A stretch of DNA of 64,000 nt from Burkholderia sp. (lineage in GTDB: Bacteria; Pseudomonadota; Gammaproteobacteria; Burkholderiales; Burkholderiaceae): the NCBI GenBank assembly GCA_031253835.1, contig JAIRVP010000043.1, positions 124,001 through 188,000 of the forward strand. The letters run 5' to 3'. Position 1 is the stretch's first letter. Every line of letters begins with the position of its first letter. Both the position numbers and the translations under genes were made by a program. Below the pieces are notes generated by a model. That model saw only the letters and a list, made by a program, of their open reading frames with translations, made no database searches and was not told where the DNA came from. This document shows, piece after piece, positions 8,672 through 17,360 of this stretch.

Positions 8672-9520
8672 TCAGAACGGCACGTCGCCGACGATGCCCG
8701 CGCGCTCCATCCGGCGCACGCACGGCGGGTAGTCCATCACCGCGTAATGCTGCGTGCTGCGGTTGTCCCAGATCGCGACGCTGTTCTTCTTCCAGCGCCA
8801 GCGCACCTGGTATTCGGGGATGGTGGCCTGGCTGATCAGGTATTGCAGCAACTGGCCGGCGCCGGGGTTCGCGTCCTGGCCGAAGCGCACGCGGCCGGGC
8901 GTGTGGAAGTTCGTGAAATGCGTCGCGAACGCGTTCACGTACAGCACCTTCTCGCCGGTTTCCGGATGCGTGCGCACGACCGGATGCTCGGCGTCCGGAT
9001 ACTGCGCCTTCAGCGCAAGGCGCTTGTCGATCGGCATCGCCGCGCCGAAGCTCGCCTCGATGCTGTGGCGCGCGCGCAAGTCGTCGATCTGCTGCTTCAC
9101 GGGGTCCGGCAGGTTCTCGTAGGCAAGCACCATGTTCGCCCACATCGTGTCGCCGCCAACCGGCGGACCCTCGATGCAGCGCAGCACGCAGCCGAACGGC
9201 GGCGCCACGCGCCAGCTCGCATCGCTGTGCCACGCATTCTCGTAGCGGTCGTTCGGCTGGTCGGGCGACTTGTAGATCCGCACGAGCCCCGGGTGCTCGG
9301 GATCGCTGCCGGCGACCGGATGATCCTCGAGCTCGCCGAAGCGCCGCGCGAACGCGACATGCTCGGCGCGCGTGATGTCCTGGTCACGCAGGAACAGCAC
9401 GCGATGCCGCAGCAGCTGCGCGCGGATCGCGGCGAACAGGCCGTCGTCGTGCACGGCGTCGGCGAGGCTCACATCCAGCAGTTCCGCGCCGATCGCACAG
9501 GTTAGGGGTTCGACTCGCAT
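8672..9520 (-). CDS. TauD/TfdA-family Fe(II)/2-oxoglutarate dioxygenase
   Basis: A 282-aa dioxygenase. The iron-binding facial triad is visible as His-Ser-Asp (Ala-Trp-His-Ser-Asp-Ala-Ser-Trp, about residue 100) with the distal His in Asn-Arg-Ser-Thr-Gln-His-Tyr near residue 257. A following Arg (Cys-Val-Arg-Arg) is suitable for 2-oxoglutarate binding. Such enzymes hydroxylate substrates such as taurine, sulfate esters or betaines and often release sulfite or an aldehyde. It sits 10 bp after the quinone oxidoreductase gene and upstream of BKACE. Confidence 0.87.
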   Translation of the reverse strand: MRVEPLTCAIGAELLDVSLADAVHDDGLFAAIRAQLLRHRVLFLRDQDITRAEHVAFARRFGELEDHPVAGSDPEHPGLVRIYKSPDQPNDRYENAWHSDASWRVAPPFGCVLRCIEGPPVGGDTMWANMVLAYENLPDPVKQQIDDLRARHSIEASFGAAMPIDKRLALKAQYPDAEHPVVRTHPETGEKVLYVNAFATHFTNFHTPGRVRFGQDANPGAGQLLQYLISQATIPEYQVRWRWKKNSVAIWDNRSTQHYAVMDYPPCVRRMERAGIVGDVPF

Positions 9521-9530
9521 GCGCGTCTCC

Positions 9531-10511
9531 TCAGACGATGAACACCGACGAACCGGTCGTCTTGCGCGATTCGAGATCGCGGTGCGCCTGCGCGGCGTCC
9601 TGCAGCGCATAGCGCTGGTTGATCTCGATCCTGATGCGGCCGGCCGCGACGTGCGCGAACAGTTCGCCGGCCAGGTCGTTCTTCTCGGCCGGATCGGCGA
9701 TGTAGTCGGCCAGCGCCGGGCGCGTCAGGTACAGCGAGCCCTTCATCGCGAGGCGCTGCGGATCGAACGGCGGGATCGGGCCCGACGCGGTGCCGACGCA
9801 GACCATCAGCCCGCGCCGCTTCAGCGAATCGAGCGAGCCTTCGAAGGTGTCCTTGCCGACGCTGTCGAACACGACGTCGACGCCCGCGCCGTCCGTCAGT
9901 TCGCGCACGCGCTTCGCGACGTCCTCGCGGCTGTAGTCGATCGCATGGTCGCAGCCGTGCGCGCGGGCAATCGCCGCCTTGTGCCCGCTCGACACGGTGC
10001 CGATCACCGTCAGCCCGAGCAGCTTCGCCCATTGCGACACGATCAGCCCGACGCCGCCGGCGGCCGCATGCAGCAGGATCGTGTCGCCCGCCGCGAACGC
10101 ATGGATGCGGCGCAGCAGGTAGGCCGACGTGAGCCCGCGCATCGTCATCGCGGCGGCCGTTTCGCACGAGATGCCGGCCGGCAGCCGCACGAGCGGTGCA
10201 GCGGGGATCAGCCGCTCGGTGCTGTATGCGCCGAGCGTGTTCAGGAAGCCGGTGTAGGTCACGCGATCGCCGACGGCGACGTTCGTCACGCCGGGGCCGA
10301 CGGCGTCGACCACGCCGGCTGCCTCGACGCCGATGCCGGCCGGCAGCGGCACCGGATACAGGCCGCTGCGGAAATACGTATCGGCGAAATTCAGGCCGAC
10401 GGCCTCGTGCCGCAGGCGCACCTGGCCGGGGCCCGGATCGCCGACGTCGACTGCCTCCCAGCGCAGCACGTCGGGGCCGCCAGTTTCGTGGAATCGCACT
10501 GCATGTGCCAT
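9531..10511 (-). CDS. Quinone oxidoreductase, zinc-independent MDR family
   Basis: A 326-aa NADPH:quinone reductase-like protein. It starts with the family-typical Phe-His-Glu-Thr-Gly-Gly-Pro, has an N-terminal GroES-like fold (Gly-Ile-Gly-Val-Glu-Ala-Ala-Gly-Val-Val) and a Rossmann loop Ala-Ala-Ala-Gly-Gly-Val-Gly near residue 150. The cysteine and histidine zinc ligands of alcohol dehydrogenases are absent. It lies 18 bp after the universal stress protein gene. It probably detoxifies quinones or reduces an enone intermediate. Confidence 0.9.
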   Translation of the reverse strand: MAHAVRFHETGGPDVLRWEAVDVGDPGPGQVRLRHEAVGLNFADTYFRSGLYPVPLPAGIGVEAAGVVDAVGPGVTNVAVGDRVTYTGFLNTLGAYSTERLIPAAPLVRLPAGISCETAAAMTMRGLTSAYLLRRIHAFAAGDTILLHAAAGGVGLIVSQWAKLLGLTVIGTVSSGHKAAIARAHGCDHAIDYSREDVAKRVRELTDGAGVDVVFDSVGKDTFEGSLDSLKRRGLMVCVGTASGPIPPFDPQRLAMKGSLYLTRPALADYIADPAEKNDLAGELFAHVAAGRIRIEINQRYALQDAAQAHRDLESRKTTGSSVFIV

Positions 10512-10529
10512 CGTGTTCTCCGTAGGTCG

Positions 10530-11492
10530 TCAGTCCGATGCGCGTCGCGCATCGTCAGGTTCGTTCATGGCCGGCGGCGTCGCGGTTGCGCCATCCGCCG
10601 GCGGTTCGTCCAGTTCGCGCCAGTCGGCGTCGCCCAGGTAGCGCCGCGCAGCCGGAAAAATCACGCCTTCCATCCGCCCCATCTGCTCGAACGCGCCGTG
10701 CGCATAGCGGGCCAGCGCGGTATCGAACGCGGCCGACGGCAGCCCGTCTGCGGCGATCCGGGCGAGTGCGTCGAGCGCCTGCGCGTCGCGCTGCCGCTGG
10801 CGGTCGAGTTCGTCCAGTTCGGCCGCGACGCACTCCGCGCGGACGCGTAACGCCGCGAAGAGCCGCGCGTCGGCGGCCGTGCCGGAACGCGCGTCCTGCA
10901 ACTCGGCGAGCGAGGCCAGCGCACGCTGCGCGTCGACCGCTTGCCGCGGCGGTTCGTCCGCGGCGGCGGCGCACGCCATCAACGCCTGCAGCAGCGCGCC
11001 GACCCTGCGATGCGCATCGAGACAACGCGCCGTCACGCGCGCCTCGGCAGGCGTCCGGTGCGACGTGCACACGAGCACCGGCACGGCGCTCGTCGCGAGC
11101 AGGTGCTGCCGCTGCGCGCGTGCCGCCGCATCGGCATCCGGCGGCAGCGCCGCGACGCCGATCAGGTCGCAGCCGAGCGTGTCGGCCAGCGCGCCGGGCG
11201 ATGCGTCGCCGCTTGCCGGATGGCCGGCCCCCGGATCGCCGGCCGCCGGATCGCCGGCCGCCGGATGGCCGGCCCCCGCGATCACATGGGACAGGCCCTG
11301 TGCGCGGGCGGCGGCTTCCACTTTCGCACCGTGTTCCGGCAGCCGCGCTCCGGATAAACGCGAGTCCGGCGCGGTGCCGGGCAGCACGAACGTGACGCGG
11401 GCGCCGACCGCGCGCGCCAGTTCGAGCGCATGGCCGATCGCGGCGATGCCGCCGGGCACGCCGTCGACCGTCACGAGCAGATGGCGGTACAT
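10530..11492 (-). CDS. Universal stress protein fused to a degenerate hemerythrin-like domain
   Basis: A 320-aa two-part protein. Residues 1 to about 145 form a UspA-type alpha/beta domain (Met-Tyr-Arg-His-Leu-Leu-Val-Thr-Val-Asp start). The C-terminal half is helical and ends in a stretch resembling the last hemerythrin helix (Met-Glu-Gly-Val-Ile-Phe-Pro-Ala-Ala-Arg), though several iron ligands seem missing. A low-complexity Gly/His/Pro/Ala/Asp insert interrupts the Usp domain and corresponds to a 15-bp tandem repeat. The gene is first in its operon. The hemerythrin assignment is tentative. Confidence 0.75.
   Translation of the reverse strand: MYRHLLVTVDGVPGGIAAIGHALELARAVGARVTFVLPGTAPDSRLSGARLPEHGAKVEAAARAQGLSHVIAGAGHPAAGDPAAGDPGAGHPASGDASPGALADTLGCDLIGVAALPPDADAAARAQRQHLLATSAVPVLVCTSHRTPAEARVTARCLDAHRRVGALLQALMACAAAADEPPRQAVDAQRALASLAELQDARSGTAADARLFAALRVRAECVAAELDELDRQRQRDAQALDALARIAADGLPSAAFDTALARYAHGAFEQMGRMEGVIFPAARRYLGDADWRELDEPPADGATATPPAMNEPDDARRASD
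11216..11275. repeat. 15-bp tandem repeat, four units, inside the usp gene
   Basis: Four consecutive 15-bp units: two identical central copies (CCGGATCGCCGGCCG) flanked by two near-identical outer copies (CCGGATGGCCGGCCC). The unit length is a multiple of three, so copy-number change adds or removes five residues (Ala-Gly-Asp/His-Pro type) without breaking the frame. Confidence 0.9.
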
Positions 11493-11505
11493 CGTGCCGC
11501 TCCGC

Positions 11506-11583
11506 TTACCTGGCGGTCGGCGCGCTGCGCCGCGTGCCGGTCGATACGATCTTCATGGGTGGGCTCCTCGTGGTGTTCGTCAT
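11506..11583 (-). CDS. Possible 25-aa leader or small ORF upstream of usp
   Basis: An ATG at 11583 opens a 25-residue frame ending at 11506. An internal ATG at 11556 has GAGGAG a few bases ahead and gives a 16-residue Arg/Thr/Ser-rich peptide. The stop is 13 bp before the usp start. No membrane segment or motif is seen. It could be a leader peptide, a real microprotein or chance; the ribosome-binding site is the only support. Confidence 0.3.
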   Translation of the reverse strand: MTNTTRSPPMKIVSTGTRRSAPTAR

Positions 11584-11704
11584 GCATCGGAACCCATGCT
11601 AGCGACGCGGCGCCGGTGCGGCCCCACTCGTCGCGGGGGGGATTGACGCGCGAACGCGGTTCGGCCGATCCTTCCCCCCACGCCCACCCCGGACGCTGGC
11701 CCGC

Positions 11705-14428
11705 ATGGCCCGCCGGACTCCGACTGCTGCCCCGATGGCCCACCCACCCGATCGCGCCGACGCGCCCCCCACCGAACTGGTCCTGAAGACGACCGCGCCG
11801 CGCGTGCCGGCGCAGTTGCTCGCCCGTGCGCGCCTGAGCCTCGCCGCGCCGGCGTTCGACGGCCGGCCGGTCACGCTGGTGCAGGCGCCGGCCGGGTACG
11901 GCAAGACGTCGCTGCTCGCGCAGTGGCGCCGCGAGGCCCTCGCGCTCGGCCGCGCGGTCGTGTGGCTGTCGGCCGACGAGCGCGACGACGCTTCGCGGTT
12001 GCTGCAGGGGCTCGTGCAGGCGGTGCGTACCGGTTGCGCGCGGCCCGGCTTCGGGCGGCTGGTCGCGGGCGGTGCGGCGCGTACGCTGGATGGCCTGACC
12101 GCGTGGCTCGCCGAAGTCGCGCAACTGTCGATCGACGCGCTGCTGATCGTCGACGACGCCGAGCGGCTGCCGGCCGCCGGCCTCGAGGCGCTGACCTACG
12201 TGCTGCACAACGCGCCGCAGAACCTGCACGTCGTCGTCGCCGCGCGGCGCGGGCTCGACCAGGCGGCCGGCGACCTGCTCGCCGGCGGGCAATGCACGCT
12301 CGCGGGCCCCGACTGGCTGCGCTTCACGCTCGACGAGACGATCGCGCTGGTCGGCGCGCGCTTTGCGCAACGGGTGGACGCCGACGCGTGCGCGCGGCTG
12401 TTCGAACGCGTCGACGGCTGGCCGCTCGGGCTGCAGCTCGCGATGGCCGCGATGGCGCGCTCGGCCGATCCGCGCCAGGCGGTCGACGCGCTTGCTGCCC
12501 GCATGGACGGCACGCGCGACCGGCTCGTCGAACTGCTGCTCGCGAACCAGTCGGCGGACGACACCGCGTTCCTCACACACACGAGCATCGCCGACCGCCT
12601 GCATCCGTCGCTGTGCGCGGCGCTGCTCGACGATGCGAACGCACCCGACCGGCTCGCGCGGCTCGCACGCGACACACCGCTGTTCATTGCATCGGACGAT
12701 TCGGACTGGTGCCGGCTGCATCCGCTCGTGCGCGACACGCTGCGCGACCGCCTGGCCACGCGTTCCGACACCGAGCGCAGCACGCTGCACGCCCGCGCGG
12801 CGGCCTGGCTCGATGCGCACGGGATGACCGAGGAAGCCGCGCGCCACGCGTACGCGGCCGGCCAGTTCGAGACCGCGTACGCGCTCGCGCAGCGCTGCCT
12901 CGAGGATGCGATCAAGCAGGGCCGCATCAACGACGTGCTCGACTGGCTCGCGCTGCTGCCCGACGCGGAACTCGACAAGCGCCCGACGCTGAGGATCGCG
13001 GTCGCGTGGGCGCTGGCGCTTGGCGAGCGCCATGTCGAGGCGCAGCGCCAGATCGCGGGCATCCTCGCGGACAGCGGCACGCCGGCCGCGATGCGCTACG
13101 AATGCGCGCTGATCCTCAGCGCGGCCGCGTACTACGCCGACGAGATCGACCGCTTCGTCGAGCTGTTCGAGCCGTGGGCCGACTTCACGCCGCCGGCGGC
13201 GACGTGGCTCGCGCAGATGCACGCGAACCGGCTGTCGGCGCGCGCGATCATCGTCGGCGAACCGGCGCAGGCGCGCCGTTTCCAGCAGGCCGCGCCGCGC
13301 GGCGAAACGGCGGCCGGGTTCGGCTATGTCGCGCGCTGGGGCGAGCTGATCACGGGCCTGAGCTATCTGCGCGAAGGCCAGATCCGGCTCGCGGACGACG
13401 TGCTGGCGCCGGCGCTGGCGCGTGCGGAAGCCGATCTCGGGCGCCGCCATCCGCTGACCTGCATGCTCGCGGCGCTGTGCGCGGCCATCGCGTACGAGGC
13501 CGACCGCGTCGACCAGGCCGCCGCGCTGCTCGCGAACCGGCTCGACGTGCTCGAACACGCGGGCACGCCCGACACCGTGCTGCTCGGCTATCGCACGGCC
13601 GCGCGCATCGCGCTGCTGCGCGGTGTCGAACACCGCGCGATCGACCTGCTCGAAGCGCTCGACGCGATGGGTGTCGCGCGCCGGCTGCCGCGCCTGTCGG
13701 TCGCGAGCCTCGCCGAACAGGTGCGCATTCACGCGGCGCGCTATCGCGAGGCGACCTGCCATGCGCTCGTCGAGCGGATCGACGCGATCGCCGCGGCCGA
13801 GTTTCCGTCGCACGGGCCGCTGTGGCGGCGCCCCGTCGTGCTGCTGCAGGCGACCGCGCATGCGGGCGCGGCGCTTGCCGCGCGCCGCTGGGACGATGCG
13901 AGCGCGGCGCTCGATGAAGCCGCCGTGCTGGCGCGTGAAATGAGCATGGGGCGCGAGCGCATCGAGATCATGGCGCTCAGCGCGTTCGCGCTCGAACAGT
14001 CGGGGCGCGGCGGTCGTGCGCTGCTCGACGAGGCGATGAATCTCGCCGACATGTTCGGGCTCACGCGCACGCTCGCCGACGCGCATCCGGCCGTCGCCGA
14101 CTGGGCGCGCCGCGTCGGCGACGAAGCGGCCGCCGGCGACGGCCCCGCGCGGCACGCGCTGCCGCAGCCGCGCATCGTGCCGCCCGCGCCGCGCGGCGTG
14201 GCGAGCCCGCGCGCGGTGCCGAGCGTCGTGCTGACGCCGAAGGAGCGCGCGATCCTCGAGCTGCTCGCGCGCAACCTGTCGAACAAGGAGATCGCGGTCG
14301 CACTTGCCGTCGGCGAGGAAACCGTGAAATGGCACCTGAAGAACCTGTTCGGCAAGCTCGACGCCAGTTCGCGCAAGCATGCGGTGCGCCGCGCGCTGGT
14401 GCTCGGGCTGCTCGAAAGCGCGCCTTGA
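11705..14428 (+). CDS. MalT-type LuxR-family transcriptional regulator
   Basis: A 907-aa large ATP-binding LuxR (LAL/MalT-like) activator. It has a Walker A (Ala-Pro-Ala-Gly-Tyr-Gly-Lys-Thr, residues 61-68), a Walker B-like run (Leu-Leu-Ile-Val-Asp-Asp-Ala), a long tetratricopeptide-like helical middle, and a C-terminal LuxR helix-turn-helix (Leu-Thr-Pro-Lys-Glu-Arg-Ala-Ile, then Ser-Asn-Lys-Glu-Ile-Ala and Glu-Glu-Thr-Val-Lys-Trp-His) from about residue 845. It is divergent from the usp-to-hydrolase run, which it probably controls. The next Met at 11735 is an alternative start. Confidence 0.92.
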   Translation: MARRTPTAAPMAHPPDRADAPPTELVLKTTAPRVPAQLLARARLSLAAPAFDGRPVTLVQAPAGYGKTSLLAQWRREALALGRAVVWLSADERDDASRLLQGLVQAVRTGCARPGFGRLVAGGAARTLDGLTAWLAEVAQLSIDALLIVDDAERLPAAGLEALTYVLHNAPQNLHVVVAARRGLDQAAGDLLAGGQCTLAGPDWLRFTLDETIALVGARFAQRVDADACARLFERVDGWPLGLQLAMAAMARSADPRQAVDALAARMDGTRDRLVELLLANQSADDTAFLTHTSIADRLHPSLCAALLDDANAPDRLARLARDTPLFIASDDSDWCRLHPLVRDTLRDRLATRSDTERSTLHARAAAWLDAHGMTEEAARHAYAAGQFETAYALAQRCLEDAIKQGRINDVLDWLALLPDAELDKRPTLRIAVAWALALGERHVEAQRQIAGILADSGTPAAMRYECALILSAAAYYADEIDRFVELFEPWADFTPPAATWLAQMHANRLSARAIIVGEPAQARRFQQAAPRGETAAGFGYVARWGELITGLSYLREGQIRLADDVLAPALARAEADLGRRHPLTCMLAALCAAIAYEADRVDQAAALLANRLDVLEHAGTPDTVLLGYRTAARIALLRGVEHRAIDLLEALDAMGVARRLPRLSVASLAEQVRIHAARYREATCHALVERIDAIAAAEFPSHGPLWRRPVVLLQATAHAGAALAARRWDDASAALDEAAVLAREMSMGRERIEIMALSAFALEQSGRGGRALLDEAMNLADMFGLTRTLADAHPAVADWARRVGDEAAAGDGPARHALPQPRIVPPAPRGVASPRAVPSVVLTPKERAILELLARNLSNKEIAVALAVGEETVKWHLKNLFGKLDASSRKHAVRRALVLGLLESAP

Positions 14429-14654
14429 TGTCCGGCTGAGCCGGCCTCCCGCCGCAGCGTCGCGGCCCGCCCCCCTCGATTCTCCGCAACCCTGCCCCCC
14501 GCGCATGGGGGGGAGCGGCCGCGCGCCGTTGCGTAGTCTTTCCGCACGGCTCGCGCCGGCGCCACCTGTCGCGCCTTCCCGCCTGCCTCGATGCTTCCCC
14601 GCTGTACCCGGACAGGCTCGATCCCGTCCGGCCCATGACAACCCCGGAGACTCC

Positions 14655-15779
14655 ATGAAGACGAAACTGGCCGCGCTCGCGGCGCTTGCCGGCTGTTCGG
14701 CCCTCGCGCACGCGCAATCCTCCGTCACGCTCTACGGCGTGATCGACTCGGGCCTGCTGTACCAGAGCACGTCGGCCGCGTCGTTCAGCCCGACCGCGCC
14801 GAACACCGGCAAGGTGTTCCGCATGAAGGACGGCGGCATCTATTCGAGCTTCTGGGGTATCCGCGGCAGCGAGGAGATCGGCGGCGGCTACAAGGTCAAC
14901 TTCAAGCTGCAGGGTTCGTTCGACAGCGGCACCGGCAAGCTGCAGCTGAGCGACACGCCGGGCGCCGTCGCGATCTTCAACCAGATCGCGTCGCTCGGCG
15001 TGTCGGGCCCGTTCGGTTCGTTCACGGCCGGCCGCCAGATCGTGCCGATGATCTACGCGATGGCCGACACCGACGTGCGCAACGCGCAGTTCTTCGGCAG
15101 CGTGCTGACCGCGTGGCTCGGCCTGAACACGGCGGCCGGCTGGCCGGGCACGAGCACCAACGGCGCGATCGGCGCGCTGTACGACAGCAACGCGCTCGTC
15201 TACCAGTCGCCGACGTTCGCGGGCGCGTCGATCGCGCTCGAATACGCGCCGGGCGGTGTCGCCGGGCAGTTCCAGGGCGGCACGCGCGAATCCGTTGTGC
15301 TCAAGTATGCGAACTACGGGCTGAACGCGTCGGCCGTCTACTACAACGGCCACGACACGAATCCGGCGCCGGGCGTCGCGCCGACCGGCGTCGACAACAA
15401 CCGCTTCTTTTACGTCGGCGCGAAATACACGATCCGCGATTTCTCGGTGTCGGCGTCGTACGGCAACGGCCGGAATCCGTCGCACGCGGACAAGGTGAAC
15501 CTCGACATGCTGTCGGCCGGCGTCGGCTATCGCTTCACGCCCGCGTTGCAGGTCACGTCCGCCGTGTACTACCTGAAGGATCGCAACCGGTCGGAAAACC
15601 GCTCGACGGCGGTCGTGCTCGCGGCCGACTACAGCCTGTCGAAGCGGACGATGGTCTATGCGCAGGTCGGCCGCGTGAACAACCGCGGCACGATGGACCA
15701 GATGCTCGTGTACGGGCAGCCGGTCGCACCGGGCGTCGGCACGACGGCCGCGATGATCGGGCTGCGGCACAACTTCTGA
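14655..15779 (+). CDS. Gram-negative porin (Burkholderia OmpC-like trimeric type)
   Basis: A 374-aa outer-membrane porin. A 20-residue signal peptide ends Ala-Leu-Ala-His-Ala-Gln, and the mature protein starts with the betaproteobacterial porin signature Ser-Ser-Val-Thr-Leu-Tyr-Gly-Val-Ile-Asp. The barrel strands alternate, and the C terminus is Leu-Arg-His-Asn-Phe, ending in the aromatic residue needed for BAM recognition. GGAG lies five bases before the ATG. It stands alone downstream of the LuxR-type regulator, which may control it as well. Confidence 0.92.
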   Translation: MKTKLAALAALAGCSALAHAQSSVTLYGVIDSGLLYQSTSAASFSPTAPNTGKVFRMKDGGIYSSFWGIRGSEEIGGGYKVNFKLQGSFDSGTGKLQLSDTPGAVAIFNQIASLGVSGPFGSFTAGRQIVPMIYAMADTDVRNAQFFGSVLTAWLGLNTAAGWPGTSTNGAIGALYDSNALVYQSPTFAGASIALEYAPGGVAGQFQGGTRESVVLKYANYGLNASAVYYNGHDTNPAPGVAPTGVDNNRFFYVGAKYTIRDFSVSASYGNGRNPSHADKVNLDMLSAGVGYRFTPALQVTSAVYYLKDRNRSENRSTAVVLAADYSLSKRTMVYAQVGRVNNRGTMDQMLVYGQPVAPGVGTTAAMIGLRHNF

Positions 15780-15934
15780 CGGCTTCGCGCGGCGCGGCGG
15801 CCGCCTGCATCGATTCCCGGGATCGGCTACAGTGGGCGTTTTCGGCGCGCTCCGGCCCGCCGCCGCGCGGCGCCATGGGCGCGTGCGGCAGCATGGACGG
15901 CGCGCGGATCCTCCCCTTCGACGAGCGAACCTTC

Positions 15935-16639
15935 ATGCCCGATCTGTCTGCCTTCCCGATCACGCACAAGTGGCCGGCCCAGCATCCCGACCGTCTCCAG
16001 CTCTACTCGCTGCCGACGCCGAACGGCGTCAAGGTGTCGATCATGCTCGAGGAAACCGGCCTGCCGTACGAGCCGCACCTCGTGCGCTTCGACACCAACG
16101 ACCAGCTGTCGCCCGAATTCCTGTCGCTGAACCCGAACAACAAGATCCCGGCGATCATCGATCCGAACGGCCCCGACGGCAAGCCGCTGCCGCTGTTCGA
16201 ATCGGGCGCGATCCTGATCTATCTCGCGGACAAGACCGGCCAGCTGATCCCGAAGGATCTCGCGGGTCGCTACGAGACGATCCAGTGGGTGATGTTCCAG
16301 ATGGGCGGCATCGGGCCGATGTTCGGCCAGGTCGGCTTCTTCCACAAGTTCGCCGGCCGCGACTACGAGGACAAGCGTCCGCGCGACCGTTACGTCGACG
16401 AGTCGAAGCGCCTGCTCGCCGTGCTCGACGCGCATCTCGCGAACCGCCCGTGGGTGATGGGCGATACCTACACGATCGCCGACATCGCGATCTTCCCGTG
16501 GGTGCGCAACCTCGTCGGCTTCTACGAAGCGGGCGACCTGGTCGGCTTCAGCGAATTCAGGAACGTCAAGCGGGTGCTCGATGCGTTCGTCGCACGCCCG
16601 GCCGTCGCGCGCGGGCTCAACATCCCGGCACGCGGCTGA
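15935..16639 (+). CDS. Glutathione S-transferase, YfcG/YghU-like (nu class)
   Basis: A 234-aa cytosolic GST. The N-terminal thioredoxin-like domain has Leu-Pro-Thr-Pro-Asn-Gly-Val-Lys-Val-Ser, matching the Thr/Asn active-site pattern of nu-class enzymes, then Asn-Asn-Lys-Ile-Pro-Ala-Ile and Phe-Glu-Ser-Gly-Ala-Ile for glutathione binding. The helical domain contains Thr-Ile-Ala-Asp-Ile-Ala. Nu-class members have disulfide reductase activity with glutathione. An upstream in-frame Met is possible, but the chosen one fits the family. A strong terminator follows. Confidence 0.9.
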   Translation: MPDLSAFPITHKWPAQHPDRLQLYSLPTPNGVKVSIMLEETGLPYEPHLVRFDTNDQLSPEFLSLNPNNKIPAIIDPNGPDGKPLPLFESGAILIYLADKTGQLIPKDLAGRYETIQWVMFQMGGIGPMFGQVGFFHKFAGRDYEDKRPRDRYVDESKRLLAVLDAHLANRPWVMGDTYTIADIAIFPWVRNLVGFYEAGDLVGFSEFRNVKRVLDAFVARPAVARGLNIPARG

Positions 16640-16675
16640 GCGACCGGGCGGCCGCACGGCCCCCGCTCGGCTCAA

Positions 16676-16707
16676 GCCCGCCGCATTGCGCGGCGGGCAT
16701 TTTTTTG
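16676..16707 (+). terminator. Rho-independent terminator after the GST gene
   Basis: A perfect GC stem GCCCGCCGC / GCGGCGGGC with an ATT(G)-type loop is followed by a run of seven T. The T tract lies on the plus-strand side only, so it terminates the GST transcript. Confidence 0.9.
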
Positions 16708-16726
16708 CCCGCGCGCGGCGCCCGCA

Positions 16727-17230
16727 TCATGCGTCCGGCGCCCCGCTGTCCAGCCCCGCCAGCAGCTTTCCCAGCAATTGCGACAACTGCGCCTGCTCCG
16801 CGTCCGACAGCGCGGCCAGCAGCGCACGCTGGTTGTCGATGTGCGCGACGACCGCGTCGTCGATCAGCGCGCGGCCGGCGTCCGTCAGCGCGACGAGCGT
16901 GCCGCGCCCGTCGGCCGGGTTCGGCCGCCGCTCGACCCAGCCGGCCTTCTGCAGCCGGTCGATGCGCGCGGTCATCCCGCCCGACGACATCATCAACGCG
17001 TCGTACAGCGCCGTCGGCGTCAGCGCGAACGGCGCCCCGCCGCGCCGCAGCGTCGCGAGCACGTCGAATTCGCCCGGCTGCATCCCGTAGCGCGCGAACA
17101 GCGGATTGAGACGGTCGCGCGCGATCACGAGCGCGGCCTCCTGCAGCCGCCCCATCACGACCATCGACGACGCGTCCAGGTCCGGACGCTCGGCGCGCCA
17201 TTGCGCGAGCGCATGCGCGGCTCGATCCAT
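16727..17230 (-). CDS. MarR-family transcriptional regulator
   Basis: A 167-aa winged-helix repressor. Visible are the recognition-helix region (Leu-Tyr-Asp-Ala-Leu-Met-Met-Ser-Ser-Gly-Gly-Met-Thr-Ala-Arg-Ile-Asp-Arg-Leu) and the wing (Arg-Arg-Pro-Asn-Pro-Ala-Asp-Gly-Arg-Gly). The ATG at 17230 has GGAGGG five bases upstream, better than the longer frame. It is divergent from an MFS gene, and the shared 130-bp intergenic region holds two 18-bp palindromes. I infer that it represses both itself and the transporter until a small ligand binds. Confidence 0.9.
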   Translation of the reverse strand: MDRAAHALAQWRAERPDLDASSMVVMGRLQEAALVIARDRLNPLFARYGMQPGEFDVLATLRRGGAPFALTPTALYDALMMSSGGMTARIDRLQKAGWVERRPNPADGRGTLVALTDAGRALIDDAVVAHIDNQRALLAALSDAEQAQLSQLLGKLLAGLDSGAPDA

Positions 17231-17252
17231 TAACCCTCCTCGGCTCACCAGC

Positions 17253-17298
17253 TATCTTGACGTCGAGATAAATCCACATTTATCTTGATGTCGAGATA
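17253..17298. promoter_or_regulatory. Paired 18-bp MarR operators
   Basis: Two near-identical palindromes, TATCTTGACGTCGAGATA (17253-17270) and TATCTTGATGTCGAGATA (17281-17298), start 28 bp apart. They lie between the marR start (17230) and the MFS start (17361). MarR proteins bind 16-20 bp dyads of this shape. Confidence 0.85.
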
Positions 17299-17360
17299 CT
17301 TTACCTGAAAAACGCGTGGCGCCTCGTCGGCGACCGCGCACCGATATCGAGGGCCTTGCG

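Noticed and set aside
11216-11275. Short repeats considered as a CRISPR array
   Set aside because: Units are contiguous 15-mers with no unique spacers and lie in-frame inside a coding gene.
11471-14728. A 1085-aa minus-strand open frame covering the LuxR-type regulator
   Set aside because: It is the antisense shadow of the 907-aa plus-strand regulator, which has Walker and helix-turn-helix motifs. The minus frame is Arg/Ala/Gly-rich without domains.
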